A stretch of 64,000 nt of DNA from Siniperca chuatsi (Eukaryota; Chordata; Actinopteri; Centrarchiformes; Sinipercidae): assembly GCF_020085105.1 (NCBI RefSeq), contig NC_058058.1, positions 2,117,587-2,181,586 of the forward strand, read 5' to 3'. A program made the translations under genes and the position numbers. Below, piece after piece: positions 10,561 through 22,060 of the stretch. The notes beneath the pieces are model-generated. The model did no database searches, was not told the DNA's origin, and saw only the letters and a program-made list of their open reading frames with translations. Positions within the stretch are counted from its first letter, which is position 1, and the number at the start of each line of letters is the position of its first letter.

Positions 10561-13500
10561 AGAAGATAATACAGATAAGTCGGTATTTCAAAAACAAGAC
10601 GCTTATTTTTTAACCTTGTGGTGTCCTCGTTTGCCCATTAATGACTGTTACTTACTTTATTACTGGTGGTAATTACGTTGTAATTAAAGAGCTATGCAAG
10701 TGATTTACTATTTCATAAAGTAGTAAAGCCAGGGATAAAAAAAAAAAGATTGGTCAAAATCGAAGTTTCGGAGGTCGAAATATCCCTTCAGTCCCAAAGA
10801 CACTGGATCCCACATTGTAAACCCACACATCACAGGCTTTATTTTACAAATTTGTAATCTCCGTGTCCGAGCTGAGACAACCCTGATGACATCACTGTGA
10901 CATCCCACTGACAACACTCCTCCACAGCCACTGAAGCCATTGCCACAGGCTGAGTGATGGGCACTACTCCTTATGGATACTGAATTGGCTCTGACAAGTA
11001 AAATCGGTGGCGTGCGTTAACAGAAAAGGAAATTGAACAGGTAAATTTCATTGTGAAATGATAAATGAATGTCATAAAATGGCTTTTGAACACACTGATC
11101 CGCATGAAGGTTCACACACAGCAAACAGTTCACAATAAATGTAGTTATTACCACGGAGCAACGTTTGGATCTCAAACATATGTCTGTCAGGCTTCGTCAC
11201 TCATCAATCAGGTGATTGTGATCTGCATGATTAAGAAACAGTCTAGACTGGACCAATCAGAGTCCAATACTCCCTTTAGGGGACATAGTGACTTTTGTTT
11301 GACTTGAAAATGCTCTGTTCTGGTTTCAGCTGAACATTGTGTTATTGTGTACTGGCCTCACTTCCACAGCCGCTGCAATGTAACTGACATTCACATCCAC
11401 CTGTTAGTCAGATCTCTGTCCAAGAAAATACTGACAGATATTTAATCTACTCTCCAAATGCCAGTGTTGAAGCATTACTGTAGGTAATCTTGTTATTACA
11501 GTTGTTTTATGATTATTAATTTGTGAGTTTAGTTTTCTAAGATTACCACTAACCAAGCTAGCCACTATACGAGCTAATGTGTTGCTAATGCATCATTCTA
11601 GGTGACTGTTGAATTACTGCTGGCCCAGCTCTAATGTATTTTACTCTTTCTAGTTTTACTTTCTGTGTATATGGATGTATCTCGAGTGATTACTGTGTAC
11701 TGTGGGACTGTTGATCGTTCACTCGTGATACTTCCTCACATGAAGCACAATGAAACCAATTTGACAGCTAGATGATACTTTTGTGAACCCTGTTTCCTTG
11801 TAACTGCACTAATTTATTTTTTTGGAATCTCAACATTTGATCTGATTCATAATCACTGTCATTCAGTGTGTTGTCCAATACTGTTTTCACAGTTGCTTCA
11901 CGTAAAGGCGATCTGCTGCCTTCAACCTTTGTTGGAAATGTATTCAGCTTGCTGCATAGCTGTACGTGCACAATGAGGGCAGAAGACACTCAGACTGAAA
12001 GCTTAAAGTGATAATGACAATGGAAATCTAATAAAACATGAAAAAGAAAGTGGAGTATTGTAAACAGAGAGTTGGGTACTTAACTGGAAATTCATTTCAA
12101 ATGATAAAATCCAAAATGAAAGATACGTGAAAACATTACCTGCACAGGTGTTTTCACTTCCTCTGCCTGATTGGACCTCAGGACTGTGATTTGATCTGTG
12201 GGGCTGTGTACGGACCGACTGACTGACGTCTCTACTACTCTGTTGCACATGGAGTTTGATGATTTCACAGTCTGGCCCACCTTCAACCTGAACAATCAGC
12301 CACAACACCTGAGAACACCTGCGTGTGCTTTTGGAGAAAAAAGACATAAAGGGAAAACTTGCTCTGCAAAATGCAATGCAGTCTATATTTGTTGTTTTCT
12401 CTTCTCAACTGCTGTTTTCTGTTTAACATTTCACTTTTTAAGATGTATGTAAATGAGAAAAGATTTTTTTTATTTTTAGCATTTTATCATAAGAGTAAAG
12501 AATATATTTTTGTTGTGTTTTTTGTGTGTTAAATTATACATTTCGCATTTAGCACAGGGGTCTGACCTGCTGTCACTGAAGTAAGGAGATTTAATTTCTT
12601 CATCTGTTTCATTTTGTCTCCATCTTTTGTTGCAGTGGCTTCTTCACTGGGATCTGCCTGTACTGCCTTTTCCAGATATGAACATACATATGTCTGTCAA
12701 ACTTGTCATTTTTTTAAATATAAAAAAGTTTATACATTTTTTTATAATTTTTCTGTAAATTAAATTTGGTCTGCGTCTCTTTTCTCTTTCTACCAGACCC
12801 TGGAGCAGGAGAAAACATTTTCACTGATTCAAACAGGAGACAGAGAGAAAAGTGTAGAAAGAGTGAGAGACAGACACACTGAAAAGAGGAAGAACAGATA
12901 AACAGCCAAAGCAGATACACGCAGAGAGAATTACACACCGCCTCAGCTTGTTGATGTGAGCTGCATTTTTATCTGAGAATTTTAGGATTCAGCCTGCACT
13001 ACTTAGTGTGTGTTCGAGGACTGTGTTCATCCTGCAGGGACAAAAACCTGTTCATACAGCCTCGCTGTTGGGACTCACCTCCCAATTTAGGACAAACAGC
13101 TGGTTCCTACCATGTTAAGTGTGTCTCGTGGGGTTACAGTAGCATTTCTTATGAGCCTGAATGAATGTGTTTGAATACAAAGGCCTCAGGATATTGTCAT
13201 GCTTATTGTCCACAGTGCTAGAAGAACTCAAAGCCTTGACTTTAGTGAGTATCAATGCCACAACTGAAAAACACTTAATTTAGTAAAAGTCCTGTATTCA
13301 AAATTTTACTGAAATCTACAAAGCTACAGGTTTGATTTGAACGTTGAATCAAACTAATAATGTAATGTAATTTCACTCATAACACCAAAATTACACCAAA
13401 CAATCACCGCCTCTGCAGCTCTTCAGAGTTTTTCTCTGTCGCCTCTTTTATCTGCTGGTTCTGGCTTTTCAGCACATTTCCTGTCTGGTTCAGTTTCTCA

Positions 13501-13734
13501 TCAACCCCATTTCCAGCAGTAACTTAGTGGGATAATAAAGAACAAGTGAATATTGAGTGAATGAAAGAGTGAATATTGGACTCATATTGGTCAGGTGGAC
13601 ACAAACACCACTCCGATGGGACGATAATGTTGTTGTGTGTCTGCTGGATGCGTAAATAGGCAATTGGTTGCTAACAGGTTAGCCATAGCAACATGATAAG
13701 CCAGTGCAGGCTGTTCTCATTCACTGTTCGCACG
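10561..13734. other. gene-free region
   Basis: AT-rich sequence. Open frames are at most 114 codons (12003-12347, minus) and show no domain. Confidence 0.45.
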
Positions 13735-13915
13735 CCACGTCACTTACTGATACTTAATAACATAACTTACTTAGTTTAACCCAAACCACGATCTTTTCCT
13801 AAACCTAACCAAACTGCAACCGTTTCACAACGTTAACCGCGTGTTTATTGTTACCATGACGACAGAGGTCCGGTACGTTTGTTGCTGGTTGCTGGACATT
13901 CGTAGGATTCCACAC
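13735..13915 (-). repeat. interspersed repeat, family C, copy 1
   Basis: The reverse complement shares AAACACGCGGTTAACGT, GTGAAACGGT and CAGTTTGGTTAGGTTTAGGA with 41735-41810. It belongs to a CpG-containing fish repeat family of unknown class. Confidence 0.65.
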
Positions 13916-15302
13916 GAAAAATTGTGTATAACTTTTTCATAAGATATCATACGAACTGAGAATACGTTGGCCAGTGATATGCTAGTGGCTGTGTATCTGT
14001 CAGCTTCTTTCTGCCCCCTAGTGGCCAAAACTTCATTAACGCTGCTTTCAGTAAAATGATATTTTACTGAAGATATTAACAATGAAAGTATTCACAGTGA
14101 AGAGTTCCCATCGGAGTTTGTACTTATTGATATGTTAACATATACACAGCATTTAAAGTCGTTTAGTAATTTAAAATCTATCTGAAATTAAAAATATTTT
14201 TTGTTAAGAAATCAATATAGGGACCAATTATATACTTGGTGTTTGTTACGACTTGACTTTTGACTTATTTAGTCTGAAAGAAAGTTCCCAAAGCCCAAGG
14301 TGACGTTTTCAAATTGGTTGTTTTGTCTGACCAACACTCCACAACACAAAGACAAAGTTTACAAGGATTCATGACAAAGAAAAGCAGGAACCAGTGACTG
14401 TCTGGGCTTTAAAAAAATACATATATCTGACGCATTATTAGCTAAATAGTTGGCAATAATTTTTTTGTCGATTGACTAATCGCTTAATCGACTAATCGTT
14501 TCAGCTCTTACTAACATTATCAGGCTTCCACTGTCCCAGCGAAATACAGTCTCAACTGCACGATGGTCCTCCCAAAGGTTTACTGTTGTAAAGGGACAGA
14601 CTGAATAAATAGCTAACGGTTGATAGCGAACATTATTAGGGCGAAAAACATCTTGTACGAACATTTGTAGGATCTACAGTCTGACGTTCTCTAGTCAGCA
14701 ATGCACCACAGAGGTTGTCAGCTTGTCTCCTAGCAACAGCTGCACTCTTGAAACTCAGACACTGTTTCCACCAATGTGGCCCAAAACGTTTTTATCCTCT
14801 TTTGAAAAATGAAAAACACGCACAATATTTGTGGCACCACTCCTTACACAAAAAGTGAGGAGAATTTATATTTGAGTTTGACTTTAACTTACTGTGTCAT
14901 GGTGTCACTGTCAGGTAAAGAACCATATCTCCAGTTCTGAGGATTTCCATGCTTTCAAATCAATGGAAGGATTAAAAGCTTCTCTAAAGGCCGAGACAAT
15001 CCTCAGACCTCTGCCTGAAAGTCTTCAGAAAAAGAAAAAAAAAATCAAAAAGGGGTTCAAACAAGGCTGCTTTTCATAACTCCTAAAACATTGACATTTT
15101 AGAAATAAAAGATTGACAACATTGACATTTTATTGAGCTCTTCTCACGCATAATCAGCAAAGTGACTCCAGCTGACAGATAAATGGAGTGAAGCGAAAAA
15201 GGAAACATTTCAAAAGGAACCAATATTCCTTTAGAAGTGTAGTGCGGAAACTTGATACGTCTAAAACATGTTCTTGGTTATGAATTTCTACCTTTGTATT
15301 TG
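13916..15302. other. gene-free region
   Basis: No coding signal. The short 61-codon frame at 14894-15079 ends in a poly-Lys stretch caused by an A-rich run. Confidence 0.4.
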
Positions 15303-16012
15303 TGTGCATAAAACTGGATCACACACACACATCCTTGTACTTCTATCCTTGTGAGGACCGTCATTGACATAATGTTTTCCCTAGCCCTTTACCCGAACCT
15401 TAACCATCACAACTAAATGCCCAACCCCAACCCTTACCCTAACCCTAACATTAACCTAATTCTAACCTAACCCTTAAAACCAAATCTTAACCTTCAAATT
15501 GTCATGGTTTCAGTTTGTGTTCTGTTATTTCCTGTTTTATTTTGAAAGTCTCCTTCCCTCAAGTGTCTTTTAGTTTTGCTTCCTCTTCGATTGTTTTCAC
15601 CTGTGTCTTGATCAGTTTCACCTGTGTGTATTTAAGTCTGTGTCCTTCCTGTGTTTAGTTGTCGTTGTATCTCTGTCAGCATCCTGGTTTCTTGTACCTG
15701 GTGAGTTCTGGGTTCTTTGTTTCCCTTGCACCTTGCCTGTCTGTGGATTTTGTCTGCTCACCGTTGGACTTGTTTTTCTGTTTTGGACTGCTTACCTGCT
15801 GAGTTGCTTTTGCACGCCAATTCAGTGTAAACTGTTATTGATCTGCACCAGCTCTGCCTGCTGGTCTGCGTTTGGGTCTTATCCCATTGTATTACCTGTT
15901 TCCCAGCTTACTAATTATAACACAAATAGTCCTTTTTGAAGTAATGAGGACCAGCTAAAATGTCGTCACTCTGTAGGTTAAAAAAAAATAGTGTTTCAGT
16001 CCTCGCTCTGCG
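15303..16012 (+). repeat. interspersed repeat with CCCTAACCCTAAC-rich middle, split by a solo LTR
   Basis: The left part (15320-15499) carries CACACATCCTTGTACTTCTA, TTGTGAGGACCGTCATTGAC and a TAACCCTAAC-rich block. The right part (15923-16012) carries TGAGGACCAGCTAAAATGTC, CTGTAGGTTAAAAA and TTTCAGTCCTCGCTCT. I recognise these as the two halves of one common teleost repeat. The halves are separated by the LTR at 15500-15922. Its telomere-like words belong to the repeat and do not indicate a telomere. Confidence 0.8.
15500..15922 (+). mobile_element. solo LTR of an LTR retrotransposon, 5-bp TSD
   Basis: Begins TGTCATGG and ends TATAACA (TG...CA termini). It is flanked on both sides by the 5-bp direct repeat CAAAT (15495-15499 and 15923-15927), as left by retroviral-type integrases. 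It is 423 bp long, T-rich, with a TATTTAAG element at about 15629. No internal gag-pol region is present, so it is a solo LTR from recombination between two LTRs. The sequence style (TTTAAGTCTGTGTCC, repeated GTTTC/CCTG words) resembles fish Ty3/gypsy LTRs; this family call is an inference. The 99-codon frame at 15640-15939 is incidental. Confidence 0.85.
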
Positions 16013-16169
16013 GCAGCTGGTGTCTCTCTCTGAGCAGACAAGACCAGCACTGTAAATGTCCAAATTTGATCCATGATTTACATATTCATGTCTTGAATGA
16101 TTGAGAATTAGGATCCAGGTGGGGGAGAACAAAGTCATAAATTCAGACTAAGGGGGAGATAAACACTGC

Positions 16170-16420
16170 TGAGCCGGCTGCTGTGGTTGTTGTCTTTTAT
16201 GCAAATCAAATCTCCACGTTCAGCAGCCAGTCATAAATGCTGATTTTGATGGCTGAGCACTGGAGAGCAAAATTTAATTTGTTGAGACTTGCTAAGCTGT
16301 TCTTGTTTTAGTGTGTTTGGGTAAATATAATTAGCTTTTTGTATGTTAATGTCAGCCCTAATGAATCTAATTAACCTTTTTAATCCGAGCTAAGATGCAG
16401 AACATGTGGCTGTGTGTTGT
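16170..16420. promoter_or_regulatory. candidate conserved non-coding element
   Basis: Non-repetitive block containing the octamer context TTATGCAAATCAAAT (about 16198) and homeobox-type runs ATATAATTAGC, CCCTAATGAATCTAATTAAC and TTTTTAATCCG (about 16325-16385). No open frame of note. This is an inference from motif density only. Confidence 0.3.
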
Positions 16421-17570
16421 GCTGTAACAGGTTGACATGTGTTCAGGAAGTAGAAGTCCCATTGTCCATCATTATGCCTAACTAAGAGACCAAACATGAT
16501 TTCTCAGAAATTTGAAGTAATTAAAACTGGTGGTCATAAACCTGTATGATAGTTATGTTATCCAGGAGTGCTGTATTTCTATGTTAAGTGACGGTGAGGA
16601 TATCGTTTTTAAAACAAAACAAAAATATAGGGAATACAGAACGTGGGGGGGGGGGCTTACGTAACCAGCTGCCCCTCCCCCTTCCAACTCTCAGCAAATG
16701 TTAGCATGCTAAGATGCTATGCTAAGATGTGCACAGTGTTATAGTGCTGAACATCTGCATTTTTCATTGTGAGCATGTCAGCACGCTGATGTTAGCATTT
16801 AGCTCGAGGCACAGTCGCTAGTGGCTGTCGACCCCCAGTCTTGTTAAATTTCGTTGAGCAATTCACTTCGATTGTACCGGGGCGATCTTAAAGCCTTGGC
16901 ACCTAAATGACACTACTACTACTAGTATTTGTACACCTCTATACATTTTAAAATGGAAAATTATATGCTGGGGAAAATGTTTTTCAATTACTACACAGTT
17001 CTTACACACCAGAAAGTCTTACTGACACTGTTAATAAAGTGACTACAAGCAATGGTGTGTGTGGGATTTTTCAAAAATGCCACCTCTAAATCAGGACTTT
17101 ACATTCGTGGAGGATGAATCTACATTTTTAGGGTCAAGTACTCCAGTGATAGTAATTGGAAGGTGCAGATGATTAAATTCATAATTAATAACATGAATTT
17201 TGATATGCAAAATATACGAAAATTAGGTTTTTGAAATCTGTTCTGAGTTATGATTTTCATTCCAAAAACCAAATCAGTGGTTACAGGAACAGCTGGTCAA
17301 TCTCTATCGGTCACATCAGCTGTAAATTTACTAACTCTCTACTATGAATGTGGTTATTAATGTATTATTGATAATTGAGCTGGCTTGGCTTAATTTTTGT
17401 TTTGTTTTTTTTCCACAATAATGGCAACAGTGATATGTGGGAAAATGAGAACTTGTTTTCGGCTCAGTCATGCAGTGTAAGTTTTTACATCTCTCCAAAA
17501 ACTGAACATTACACAAGAACTCTGACTAGCGCCAATGAGCACTCTAGTTGATTTTTATTTATTAATTTTT
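16421..17570. other. gene-free region with a repeat fragment
   Basis: Contains a run of ten G at about 16646 and a fragment at 16690-16860 with ATGTTAGCATGCTAA and GCACGCTGATGTTAGCATTT, words of a common fish interspersed repeat. Nothing coding was recognised. Confidence 0.45.
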
Positions 17571-17599
17571 TTTACACAGTGCTACTGTACCGTCTGACA

Positions 17600-18000
17600 C
17601 GCTGTGGACGGGAGCTGACAGGAATCGGCTGGGGGTTAAATAGTTCCTCCCCTCATCTGTCGCCTCCTCTTAGCCTCAGCTCCCCCCGGGAACGCTACCA
17701 GCGACGATTAATCGAGTTTGTCTCCCTCTCAGCCTCTGCTGTCACAGGAATTACATTCAGCAGACTGCACAACTGCAGGCCTCATCTCTGCACTGCGTAA
17801 TTCACACACTCGTGAACACTGAAACTCGTATAATTTATTTTTTTACAACAATGCCATTCTCATTCAGCTCTGGGAATCCCCACTGAAAGCAAATACAGTT
17901 ATAATCGAGCAGGTGAGGTGAAACTAATCATGCAGTGCGGCCCATGGGACGAGCCGAACAGGATTACATCAGACTGAAGCGTGGCACGTCTCAGGGCGCA
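17600..18000. promoter_or_regulatory. candidate conserved non-coding element
   Basis: GC-richer than its surroundings, non-repetitive and CpG-containing (GAACGCTACCAGCGACGATTA, ACGAGCCGAACAGGATTACA). The overlapping 73-codon frame at 17579-17800 shows no domain. It could also be an unrecognised exon or promoter. Confidence 0.2.
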
Positions 18001-18156
18001 GTCTAGTTTATGTAACATCATGAAATAAAAGAACAGGTCATCGTTGGATGAGACACTGACTGACTGACCGCCTGTTTGACTGATTCACTCTGATTAATGT
18101 AATGATTCATCATCTGACAGGCTGATTAGATCAGCGGCTCCTGAAGTAGGTTCAAG

Positions 18157-18192
18157 GGCCTCTGAGGGCCCTCTGGAGGACCCTCAGAGGCC
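18157..18192. repeat. hairpin with 12-bp perfect stem
   Basis: GGCCTCTGAGGG at 18157-18168 and its exact reverse complement at 18181-18192, with a 12-base loop that can pair further (CCCTC...GAGGA). Confidence 0.85.
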
Positions 18193-18249
18193 TTCCTGGA
18201 GTTTAATTTCACTTTAATTAAATCCACTTCAAATAATCCTATTAACAGA

Positions 18250-19264
18250 ATGCATAATGACTTCAATAATCACAGGTGTCATTCTTACTGAGGAGCTCTG
18301 ATTACATCCATAAGATGGTCTGTAGATGTGGAGTTTAAGCGATTCTCCACCCAAAATGTTTGTAATGGGAGTATGAAACATTTAGGCTTGAAATGTGACT
18401 GGAAAATGTTTAAATATATATTTTTTTTTTAATGAAAAAGAAATGCTGTTGTGAGCTTTTTTTTTAATGCCATTTGCAATGAATTCCAGTTGTGATGAAT
18501 TTTTAAAATGAAAAATCTCAAACTTGTCAAACCAGCATAATCTACTTTTCTGATCCCATTCACATCCTGAGATGAAGGTGCACTTTTTTGTGACAGAGCA
18601 AAAGCGTTGAAACCAGTCATCTTTTGTAGAGATGCAGTATGGATCACCTGTCTGAGCGTTGTCATTGTGACTTATGTTTCACTTCACTTAATGTTACTGT
18701 AGTTTTTGTTACTGCATGGTACATTAGCACTGTGTTTAAAACACAGTCTCTTAAGTCATTTCAATGAGACATCTAGAAAATGTTCTGGCACAAAGGCACA
18801 GAGTGGTCTGGCCCGAAAGTTGAAAGTGGCTCAATGTATATGGAACAATGCATCATCCAGCAAATGGGATATAATTATTGTCTCCATGGTAACGTTATAA
18901 ATTCCTGTCTCTCAGTATTATAAACTGCTGCGCAGCGTTTTGTGTCTGATACACCTTCAAACTCATGGATCTGTTACTGGTAACTGGACTTCCTGGAATG
19001 ATTTAGTTGTCTCTCTGGAACCTGAAACAACATGCCATCACCAACCGTTGCAGTTTTTTTAATGCAGTGCTGTTTTCAGTCTGAATGCCCACAAAGAAAC
19101 AGGTTCACTGAATCTGCAACATCAGTCTAAATGATGCCTTAATTGTTTTCAAGGTTTGGCGTAGATTTGGTTTCTAAGTGGGGGGACATAAAGTAAAAAC
19201 ATAATAATTAAGGAAATAAGACAGTTTTTTAAAGAAAATTTAAACTTAATTATAAACCAGACGC
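18250..19264. other. gene-free region
   Basis: No recognised feature. Several A/T homopolymer runs occur near 18420-18470. Confidence 0.4.
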
Positions 19265-19790
19265 CAGCATTTATTGCAACAATCTTGATATGATCCAATA
19301 GGGAACCAGCAGATGGCAGAATTTGTTTTGCGATGTGCTGGGCCCCAATGACAAGGATTTCTGTTTTGTTTGAAATTTTGACATCCAGTTTTTGACACCA
19401 CCGAAGCAGTCGTTAAGTGAACTCAGCATTCCAGGGTTTGTGGATCTAACGGGAAGGTACACCTGTGTATCATCAGCATAAAAAGGAAAAGAAATGTGCC
19501 TAAAGGGAAGCATGTATAAAGAAAATAAAATTGGTCCCAAAACTGACCCCTGAGGCACACCATACTTAACGGAAGAAAATGAAGAGACATAGTTGTTCAC
19601 AGAGACACAGAATCTCCTATTCGACAGGTAAGATGAAAACCATTCTAAAGGTGTACAGGATGCTGTGATCGATCGTGTCTAAGGTCCAGGAGTACAAGGA
19701 TTGAGCACATGCCATCATCGGCAGCCATTAAAATGTTGTTGGTAACCTTGAGCAGTGTCAGTACTGTGATACTTCCAGAAACAGTGCAGA
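19265..19790 (-). mobile_element. L2/CR1-type LINE, reverse transcriptase fragment
   Basis: The minus strand encodes part of a non-LTR reverse transcriptase, the enzyme that copies LINE RNA into the genome. In order it shows a damaged LDL...DTIDHSIL motif (about 19700-19660), a [18 protein letters not shown] stretch, [19 protein letters not shown] (RT block 4) and the catalytic [11 protein letters not shown] (YADD box, about 19480-19455). The open part is 19271-19600 (109 codons). The upstream part is frameshifted, and everything before and after the RT core is missing. It is a dead 5'- and 3'-truncated copy. The same family type supplies the endonuclease fragment at 33430-34280. Confidence 0.85.
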
Positions 19791-21276
19791 GAGAAAGCAA
19801 TCAGTTGTGTCAAAATGGTTATTGTGCCCCCCATAATTGTAGTATAAGAAAAAATAAATGCTATGTAAAACTCTATCGTTAATGCACTAACCCTAATTAA
19901 AAAACTTTTTAGTTTCCTTTAGATACCTAGTACTTTCTGATAATGTTGTATTCACATCTTTACAAAAAGAGCTCTGTGCTTTACTGTCTTGTCTTTGACT
20001 GATTCTAGCAGCTTTTTCTGCGAATATTATAGATAGAAAATATTACCTTAGAAATTTAAGTAGTCAGTGTCTTTTTCAGGTCTGAGTAGTGTCTGCAGGT
20101 ATTCCTTTCAGGTTTCATATAGCCCCAACCTTCACCAAGCCTGTATAACTTTGGATGAAAAAGGTCTGCAAAGCACTCGCTGCACCACTTGCTGCTGCTT
20201 GTTAAGCTTACTGCTCTGAGCGAACAGTAATAATTGAAGGCGACTCAGCTGAGTATGTCAACATTTCTGACAGCTCAGATCTTCTCACATCAAGATTTCG
20301 GTAGCTGGACAGTGAGAGAACAATGTTCAGAGTGGTTTTAGTTTGAAAATCAACCTGTAACCTCCCATAAAGATAGTCATTTGATACTACCTGCCAATGT
20401 TGTTAGCAGTCAGAGCATATGTTGCTACAATAAGCATGAGAAAAATGGGCATATTTTTTTTTTTTTTTTTTCGGAAAAGCACAGGTGTAAACAACACTGA
20501 TGAGGGCTCAGTTGCATAACGTGTCCCAGTGAGCAATTCCAATGAACCAGCATGCACAACCATGTGGTTCACCTCCTGAAGTGCAGTCTTTTTGTTTTAG
20601 TATTCACACCTGTGCTTTTCCTTGTATGAATAGGTCAAAATGTCTGCCATGAAAAAGGCCATTTTGTCTTATTATAGCAGAGAAAGCATAAGTCATAACA
20701 ATAATGATATCTCGAGTCCATTTCAGGGTGCAGTGAAGCCCACCTCCCCCCTGCTGTGATTGGTTGAATTACAAAAAAAATAAATGACAAAACAGAAGTT
20801 GTCAAACCTTTAAATCGTTTAAAAACACCAGTTGCAGCCAGTATCTAAATTTGAACCTCTGGATTTGTGACACTCTGGCCGTCCTCTCCCTCTGCAGCAG
20901 TGACATGACAACAGTTGAGAAACCTTACGTCACTTCTGATTCCAAGTGTTTGTAATGACCGTCTGGCAGGATGGGATCAGGATGAAACCATTTGGCCTTG
21001 GCAGGGTGTCTTCCGCTATAAAAAGTAATGCCCACACCTATTAAAAAAAGACTCTGAGTCAACAGTTTGGATGACAGTGTTTTATTACAAATCCTACAAA
21101 ATCTTGGATAGAAATCAGAAATCAAACAGTGCCGTGTGTCTGTTTATAAATGCTGGTTCATATTTCATGAGTTGAACTTCACATCATGTTTTTATTATTT
21201 ATTTAAACAATAATATCTTAAACCTGCCAAAAAGAGGATTTTGATCCCATTATATTCCAAAAATGCAGTCATCTCT
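19791..21276. other. gene-free region
   Basis: Contains a T18 homopolymer at 20454-20471. No recognised coding sequence. Confidence 0.4.
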
Positions 21277-21384
21277 CCAGCTGATATCTCAAACTCTGCA
21301 ACTCACACCAAAACAATCTAAATGGATAAATAGGTAAGAGGACAAATATGTATTTTTGATTTGGGGGTGAACTGTCCCTTTAAT
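21277..21384 (-). mobile_element. MITE-like repeat, family A, copy 1 (truncated)
   Basis: The reverse complement starts AAAGGGACAGTTCACCCC and shares CAAAAATACATATTTGTCC-like sequence, TTATCCAT, TTTTGGTGTGAGTTGCAGAG and the terminal words with copies at 24642 and 58249. Only the first ~108 bp is present. Confidence 0.85.
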
Positions 21385-21869
21385 GACCTGAAAACAGCTT
21401 CACTTCTGACAGCCGTGGAGCCCTCAGACACCTGCCAACCAGCCTGCCTGCCAACACTGGACAACAACCTCAGGTGTTAAAGACTGTCAGTCCCAGAAGG
21501 CTTGTTAACAGTCTGTCTTTTGCTGTTTTCTGTCTTGTCAATGATTTTTTTCATTGCCTCAGTCTGCTTACATTTCTCGGTTTCTTTGTGTTCAGACGTT
21601 CCTCTGTGAACAAAGCGAACTTTCACAGAAGGTTTCCTTGCAGCAGTTTTCAGTAGAAGGGCTAACCACACCTCCAAGTGGCAGAGACCAATTCATTTGT
21701 GTGCTACTCTTTTATCAGAAGCTAGCCATCATTATTGCAAAGAAAGAACATTTAAGACCAAACAAACACTTTCAAATCAGTCATGACTGACTTCACCCAT
21801 ACCTGGCCTTTTGCACTACCTGTTTTTTTTTTTTTTTTTTTTTTTTTTTAGCAGAGAAGTATAAATGTC
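21385..21869. other. gene-free region
   Basis: Small open frames on both strands (21474-21790) have no domain. It ends in a T27 homopolymer (21823-21849), possibly the tail of a retroposon on the minus strand. Confidence 0.4.
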
Positions 21870-22060
21870 AGCTATCAGTAGCTTCCTCCATTTTGATTCT
21901 AGCCTAGCTTAGCATACTGACTGGAAGCAGGGGCAAACTGTTTTTGTCTAAATATCAAAAATACTAATCTACTGACACTTCTAAAGCACACTAATTAAAA
22001 GGTTTCGTACCATTATGCCTGCACAGAGACTAAAACTAAAATCTGTGCTAACCTATAGCC
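21870..22060 (+). repeat. interspersed repeat fragment (TAGCTTAGCATACTGACTGG family)
   Basis: Words CTAGCTTAGCATA, GACTGGAAGCAGGGG and CACTAATTAAAAGG in this order match my memory of a frequent teleost repeat. Confidence 0.5.

Noticed and set aside
15420..15480. CCCTAACCCTAAC-like sequence as an interstitial telomere
   Set aside because: Only a few irregular units, and they belong to a known-type interspersed repeat whose other half lies beyond the solo LTR.
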